Positions 7,559 through 10,631 of a DNA stretch of 10,631 nucleotides are shown here, one piece after another. The notes beneath the pieces are model-generated. The model ran no database searches and had not been told where the DNA came from. It saw nothing but the letters and a program-made list of their open reading frames with translations. The stretch is from Suillus spraguei (Eukaryota > Basidiomycota > Agaricomycetes > Boletales > Suillaceae), in contig JABCPU010001239.1 in NCBI GenBank assembly GCA_016800925.1, forward strand, positions 1 to 10,631, written 5' to 3'. Within the stretch, counting starts at the first letter, position 1; each line of letters begins with the position of its first letter. A program made the position numbers and the translations under genes.

Positions 7559-8314
7559 GCAGTTACCAATACAATGCCCCATCTTATGACATCCGAAGCA
7601 CTGACCTTTCCTCATGCATTTGGATCATTCTATATCAGAAATACAATCCACCTCCATTGTGTCTTTATCTTTGGAGCTCACATAGCGATGGCTTCCAAAG
7701 TATTCTTCTTCTGCTGCGGATGATGGGCGGTGATGCTTTCAACTGGGTGTAGTTGTTATCGAGTGTGACACAGAGTTTCATGGTTTGTAGGAATGATGAG
7801 AGGCTAATACCAGTTTTGAACAAGCTGGTAAGAAGACTTGGTTTCAGTCCGTCGATGAAAGAACTGTTTTATAGAAGAATCATCGGAGACTTCCGCTTGG
7901 CAGGAAAAGGGCCTGGAAGTCGGCGATGTACGTTTTGAAGATCTCCTCCTTGTTTGAGTTTGCAGAGTTTGGACCATAGCCGTTCCTTCCGGGTCAACAG
8001 CTTTGAAGTTCTTGTTAAACTCTTTCAGGAAGTCAGCCCACGTTCCATATCCAATGGCTACACCTGCTGTATTCTTGTTATTGGGGTCTTGAGCGCTTTT
8101 CATAAATTCTTGCACCCAGCTTCCTGCATTGCCTTCATTCAAGAATGAGGTGACAAAGATGATCTTTGATTTGTCGGTCGTGTAGGTTTGATCATTGAGA
8201 TCAAAGGTACACTTTGCATGCAATAAGAAAGCATTCAGCTTTATTGCCATCGCCATCGAAATTGGGAGGATGTGCAATCTTCATTTCAGCGGGTTTCAGT
8301 GCAGTCGTGGACAT
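7559..8314 (-). pseudogene. gag: gag of the minus-strand Ty3/Gypsy element, frameshifted
   Basis: Gag forms the virus-like particle that packages the element RNA. The chosen start is the ATG at 8314 (MSTTALKPAEMKIAHPPNF), 107 bases inside the primer-binding site. One extra T near 8203 shifts the frame. Capsid-like sequence then runs DLNDQTYTTDKSKIIFVTSF, FLNEGNAGSWVQEFM, YGTWADFLKEFNKNFKAVDP. The frame changes again after about 8000, with FIDGLKPSLLTSLFKTG readable near 7840. A perfect CCHC zinc knuckle, CFGCHKMGHCIGNC, lies at 7600-7559. Several frame changes and the downstream microsatellite mean no intact Gag. The family call is firm from the capsid motifs together with the knuckle. Confidence 0.9.
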
Positions 8315-8420
8315 GATGTCTTCTTCGCTGCGATGCCTCTAGTCCAAGTGGTTACTACACGAGGGCTTTTCGAGTCAATTTAGATCTTGGATCTATGCTC
8401 ATGGATGTGTGTTTTGTGGG

Positions 8421-8431
8421 ACTTTAATCTT
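8421..8431 (-). other. Primer-binding site of self-priming type
   Basis: On the minus strand AAGATTAAAGT follows the end of LTR3 after one base. It is the exact reverse complement of ACTTTAATCTT at the inferred transcript start in LTR1 (46-56) and LTR2 (3795-3805). Its own LTR3 has ACTTTAATTTT (8696-8686), one base different but still pairable as G-U in RNA. Most LTR elements instead show a tRNA 3'-end match (TGG...) here. The pairing length, 11 bases, equals that known for Tf1/sushi elements. Confidence 0.75.
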
Positions 8432-8432
8432 T

Positions 8433-8898
8433 TGTTATGAACTGGGATGGCATCACCAGTGACAGTGAGGAGACACAGCTGGTCTGCTGGGAAGTTCTAC
8501 TATGTTCAAAAGAGAATGAGGACAAGGAGTACATGGAGAGTTCCAAGTACGAGTTCAAGTCTAAGAGTAACGACTCAAAGATGGTCAAGAATAATGACTA
8601 AGGCTAAGGAGTGCTTAGACTTAGAAACAATTCAGACGACTTAGGTTGGAGACCTAAGTGAAGGATGTTCTAGGTAAAACCCAGTAAAATTAAAGTAAAG
8701 TACACAAGTGTAATACAACATGCTTAAATAGGCCAATATGTGCGCACAGACCAAGAGGGACATCAGAATGTAAGTGCGTATCCAAAGAAGGAAGGCGACT
8801 ATAGTACAGATGCATTGAGCATATAAGTTGAGATCATGTTACATAATATCAAGGTAAAGATGAGAGGAAAATGAATAGGGGCACGTATGATTGTAACA
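8433..8898 (-). repeat. LTR3, complete 5' LTR of the minus-strand copy
   Basis: About 466 bases. On the minus strand it starts TGTTACAATCATACGTGCCCC at 8898 and ends ...CATAACA at 8433. It matches LTR2 across its length with more substitutions and small gaps than LTR1 shows. TATTTAAG is at 8730-8723 and the inferred start at 8696. The two leader hairpins are kept at 8640-8658 and 8604-8618. Confidence 0.93.
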
Positions 8899-9110
8899 GC
8901 AGCTGCATCGCTTGCACAGAAATTTCCAGATCAGAAAGGTGGCAAGAAGACTGATGCTGCCTGCAAGACAAAGTTTCTTCCCTCAAGAGCAGTTATAATG
9001 CTGCAGTAGATCTCAGTTGTGGAGTGTCATCATCGGGATTTACATGGACAGATGATGGGGGTGCTTGCATTGATGATAACTCAGCTAGTGCTTGGGCAGG
9101 ATATGTGAAG

Positions 9111-9181
9111 GTAAACACTGCACTTGTTATCATTGTGCTGGTTGATCTTATTTTTTTAAAGTCTCATTCTAATGCCAACAG
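9111..9181 (+). other. Probable spliceosomal intron (71 bases) in the Myb/SANT-like gene
   Basis: A GTAAAC donor follows AAG, and CCAACAG precedes TTCTGG. A CTAAT branch-like site lies about a dozen bases before the acceptor. Splicing joins YVK directly to FWNKGFPHF, restoring the expected domain reading, while the intron itself is T-rich. Confidence 0.72.
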
Positions 9182-9406
9182 TTCTGGAACAAGGGGTTCC
9201 CACATTTTGCCATATTTGACCTCTTGACAGCCAGCAATGCAACAAAAGGGATCCATGTTCACTGGGTCCAGAGAAATAAGGCGGCCTCCATATCATCCAA
9301 CACTGGTGGTATCAACCTTTGTGAACTATCTGTTGCCACCAATGAAATCTCTGCTGGCATGACGAGTTCATCTGCACCCTTATCTCATGTCCCTCTTACT
9401 TCGCCT

Positions 9407-9460
9407 ATGGGTCCTCCTGCCTCACCTAATGCCATGGGTCCTCCTGCCTCACCTATTACC
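9407..9460 (+). repeat. 27-base in-frame tandem duplication
   Basis: Two adjacent 27-base units (9407-9433 and 9434-9460) differ only in their last bases. They encode MGPPASPNA and MGPPASPIT within the Pro/Ser-rich linker of the Myb/SANT-like protein. Confidence 0.9.
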
Positions 9461-9992
9461 CACCTCGCCTCCACAAGTCCACCTTCAGCATTGACAAGTG
9501 CTAGCAGGGGCAAGCACAAGGCCAGTGCACTTGAGTCTGATATCAATGCCCCATAAGCCAAGCGTTCTCGCCTGCCGTCTGTCACCGCAAAAGCACAGCA
9601 GGATGGTAGTGCAGCAATGTCATCAATTGCTACTGTCATGCAAGAGATGAATAAGCATCTCAGTACCCCTCACCTGCACCTACTACACTCCCTGCTGCAC
9701 CCCCCTCTGACTTTGCATGCGCTGTTGAAGCCCTCACTTTGTCCACCAACATATCAAAGCAAGATAAGTTGGAGATGATGCCGTTGTTTCTGAAGAACAA
9801 AGATGAGGCTATTGTATTTCTTTACATGGATGATGAACTGAGGGTCGCTTGGGTGGAAATGAGGTTGGGTGAACTTTGTGCTATGAACATTGACTGATTA
9901 CCATTCATTCAAATTGCTGTTTAACTCTATGTAAATACACAGTAGGGACATTGTTACATGCAAAGTATTGAATCCTTTAGACTACAGTTATG

Positions 9993-10631
9993 CTACTTGA
10001 ACTGGATTGCCCTGTGCAGCACGCACTGCAACATAGTATAGTCATCCCACATGGCCCTAGCAATAGCATCACGATGAAGATCTGCTCTCTGCCTCTCCCA
10101 AGCATCTGCTAGTCCATCCCCAGCTCATTGAGCTCAGCTGCTTCTAAATCCTCAAGCTCATGTCCTAACAGATCTCTGTCGTATTCATTGTCAAATATGG
10201 TAGGGTCATATCTATGAATGAAATTGTGCAAGGCACAAAGCGCTACAGGGATATGTGCTTGAACATCCATCTTGTATTCTGGTGGAAGCTGGAGAATACA
10301 CCATTGTCGCTTCATCACTTTGAAGATACACTCAATAATGTTGTGAAGTGAAGCATGCCAGTGGTTAAATAGCTCTTCTGGTGTCTGCAGCCTAGACAAG
10401 TATTAGAAGCTGAAAAATTCAATGACATTTCAATGTTCTTACTGGAGATTGACCTGATGCCATTCATTCAAATGGTAGCGGACACCACAGTATGGCACCA
10501 ACAATGCATCACACATCCCAAAGCCAGCATCTGCGAGTAGATATTTGCCCGGGGGCAAGCACAAGTCATGTGTGCGTGCATCATTCCAGAGTGTGGCATC
10601 AGTGACAGAGCCATCCCAGCCGCAAAGTGAA
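9993..10631 (-). pseudogene. PIF/Harbinger transposase (DDE_Tnp_4 type), C-terminal part, partial
   Basis: The first coding exon visible runs from the window edge to 10443: CGWDGSVTDATLWNDAR, CLPPGKYLLADAGFGMCDAL, VPYCGVRYHLNEW. A 51-base intron (10392-10442) follows. The second exon reads LQTPEELFNHWHASLHNIIE, CIFKVMKRQW, LPPEYKMDVQAHIPVALCALHNFI. By family knowledge, the Asp of LLADAGF is the second catalytic residue and the Glu of NIIECIF the third. The first Asp lies right of the window. A TAG at 10109-10111 ends the frame, but a one-step frame change extends the homology-like tail (GLADAWERQRADLHRDAIA) to a TAG at 9993-9995, so the end is probably frameshifted. The two visible catalytic residues are intact. 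This is a different copy from the N-terminal piece at 4070-4787, since order and strand do not allow one gene. Confidence 0.88.
10392..10442 (-). other. Probable spliceosomal intron (51 bases) in the right Harbinger transposase
   Basis: On the minus strand a GTAAGA donor at 10442, a CTAAT branch-like site and a TAG acceptor at 10392 are seen. Joining CTCCA to GCTGCAG keeps the frame (NLQLQTPEELF). Without splicing, the frame meets a stop. An alternative TTTTTCAG acceptor upstream would bring in a TAA at once, so TAG is preferred. Confidence 0.78.

Larger units (their letters stand above)
5510..8898 (-). mobile_element. 5' half of a second Ty3/Gypsy copy, truncated after reverse transcriptase
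   Basis: Read on the minus strand: LTR3 (8898-8433), primer-binding site (8431-8421), gag (from ATG at 8314), zinc knuckle, protease (DSGA), linker and reverse transcriptase ending near 5510. RNase H, integrase and the 3' LTR are missing; the RT fades into the TTCAGAA array. LTR3 is clearly homologous to LTR1 and LTR2 but more diverged, so this is another member of the same or a sister family. The outer flank gcagc (8899-8903) falls inside the Myb/SANT-like gene, which this element interrupted. Confidence 0.9.
8899..9897 (+). pseudogene. Myb/SANT-like protein of a Harbinger element, 5' end removed by LTR3
   Basis: The reading begins at the LTR edge (SLAQKFPDQKGGKKTDAACKTKF, about 8908-8976). 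It shifts frame at about 8977 and resumes as SSYNAAVDL, SSSGFTWTDDGGACIDDN, SAWAGYVK. A probable intron lies at 9111-9181. After it comes FWNKGFPHFAIFDLL, which matches the end of the Myb/SANT-like DNA-binding domain found beside fungal Harbinger transposases. A Ser/Pro-rich region leads to a TAA at 9554-9556. Beyond this the frame still looks coding (AKRSRLPSV, IATVMQEMNKHL), and after another shift KLEMMPLFL...VAWVEMRLGEL ends at the TGA 9895-9897. In Harbinger elements this protein acts with the transposase, helping nuclear import and DNA binding. It converges on the transposase remnant with under 100 bases between the stops, the usual pairing. Confidence 0.75.

Noticed and set aside
7364..7752. 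Long plus-strand open frames with poly-Ser, poly-Phe and poly-Leu tracts
   Set aside because: They are translations of the CTT microsatellite in its three frames. The flanking minus-strand sequence encodes the Gag zinc knuckle and linker.
8421..8432. Conventional tRNA primer-binding site
   Set aside because: The bases after the LTR end do not begin with TGG, the complement of a tRNA CCA end, and they match the element's own transcript start instead.
4070..10631. A single Harbinger transposase gene split by the retroelements
   Set aside because: Both pieces are on the minus strand, but the N-terminal piece lies left of the C-terminal piece, the wrong order for one gene without inversion.

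Overview
The window looks like a transposable-element graveyard from a filamentous fungus, most likely a basidiomycete (Agaricomycetes-type). The reasons are a chromodomain-bearing Ty3/Gypsy retroelement family, PIF/Harbinger transposons with a Myb/SANT-like partner gene, and short introns of about 51 and 71 bases with CTAAT-type branch sites. I see no intact host gene and no bacterial features. Nearly every reading frame carries frameshifts or stops.

Layout. 1-317 is the 3' part of a long terminal repeat (LTR1). 318-3591 is the 3' half of a plus-strand chromovirus: end of RNase H, integrase with chromodomain (all broken by frameshifts), then an extra protein-coding region with zinc knuckles between integrase and the 3' LTR. 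A polypurine tract (3581-3591) and a complete LTR (LTR2, 3592-4069) follow. LTR2 abuts 4070-4787, the N-terminal part of a minus-strand PIF/Harbinger transposase. 4788-5510 is non-coding and repeat-rich: a 60-base tandem repeat, a short telomere-like run, and a degenerate TTCAGAA array. 5510-8898 is the 5' half of a second copy of the chromovirus family on the minus strand: LTR3 (8433-8898), primer-binding site, gag, protease, linker and reverse transcriptase, truncated after the RT active site. 8899-9897 is the remnant of a plus-strand Myb/SANT-like gene. It converges on the C-terminal part of a second Harbinger transposase (9993 to the window end, minus strand). These two are the usual pair of proteins of a Harbinger element.

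How the parts relate. Two Harbinger copies (left and right) were each interrupted by a member of one Ty3/Gypsy family, the left in the transposase and the right in the Myb-like gene. The two retroelement copies show complementary portions (RNase H to LTR on the plus strand, LTR to RT on the minus strand), which together outline most of the family.

The most interesting signals are two. An 11-base complementarity links the primer-binding site to the inferred 5' end of the retroelement transcript, which is the hallmark of Tf1/sushi-type self-priming. An additional zinc-knuckle protein region lies downstream of integrase, inside the element.
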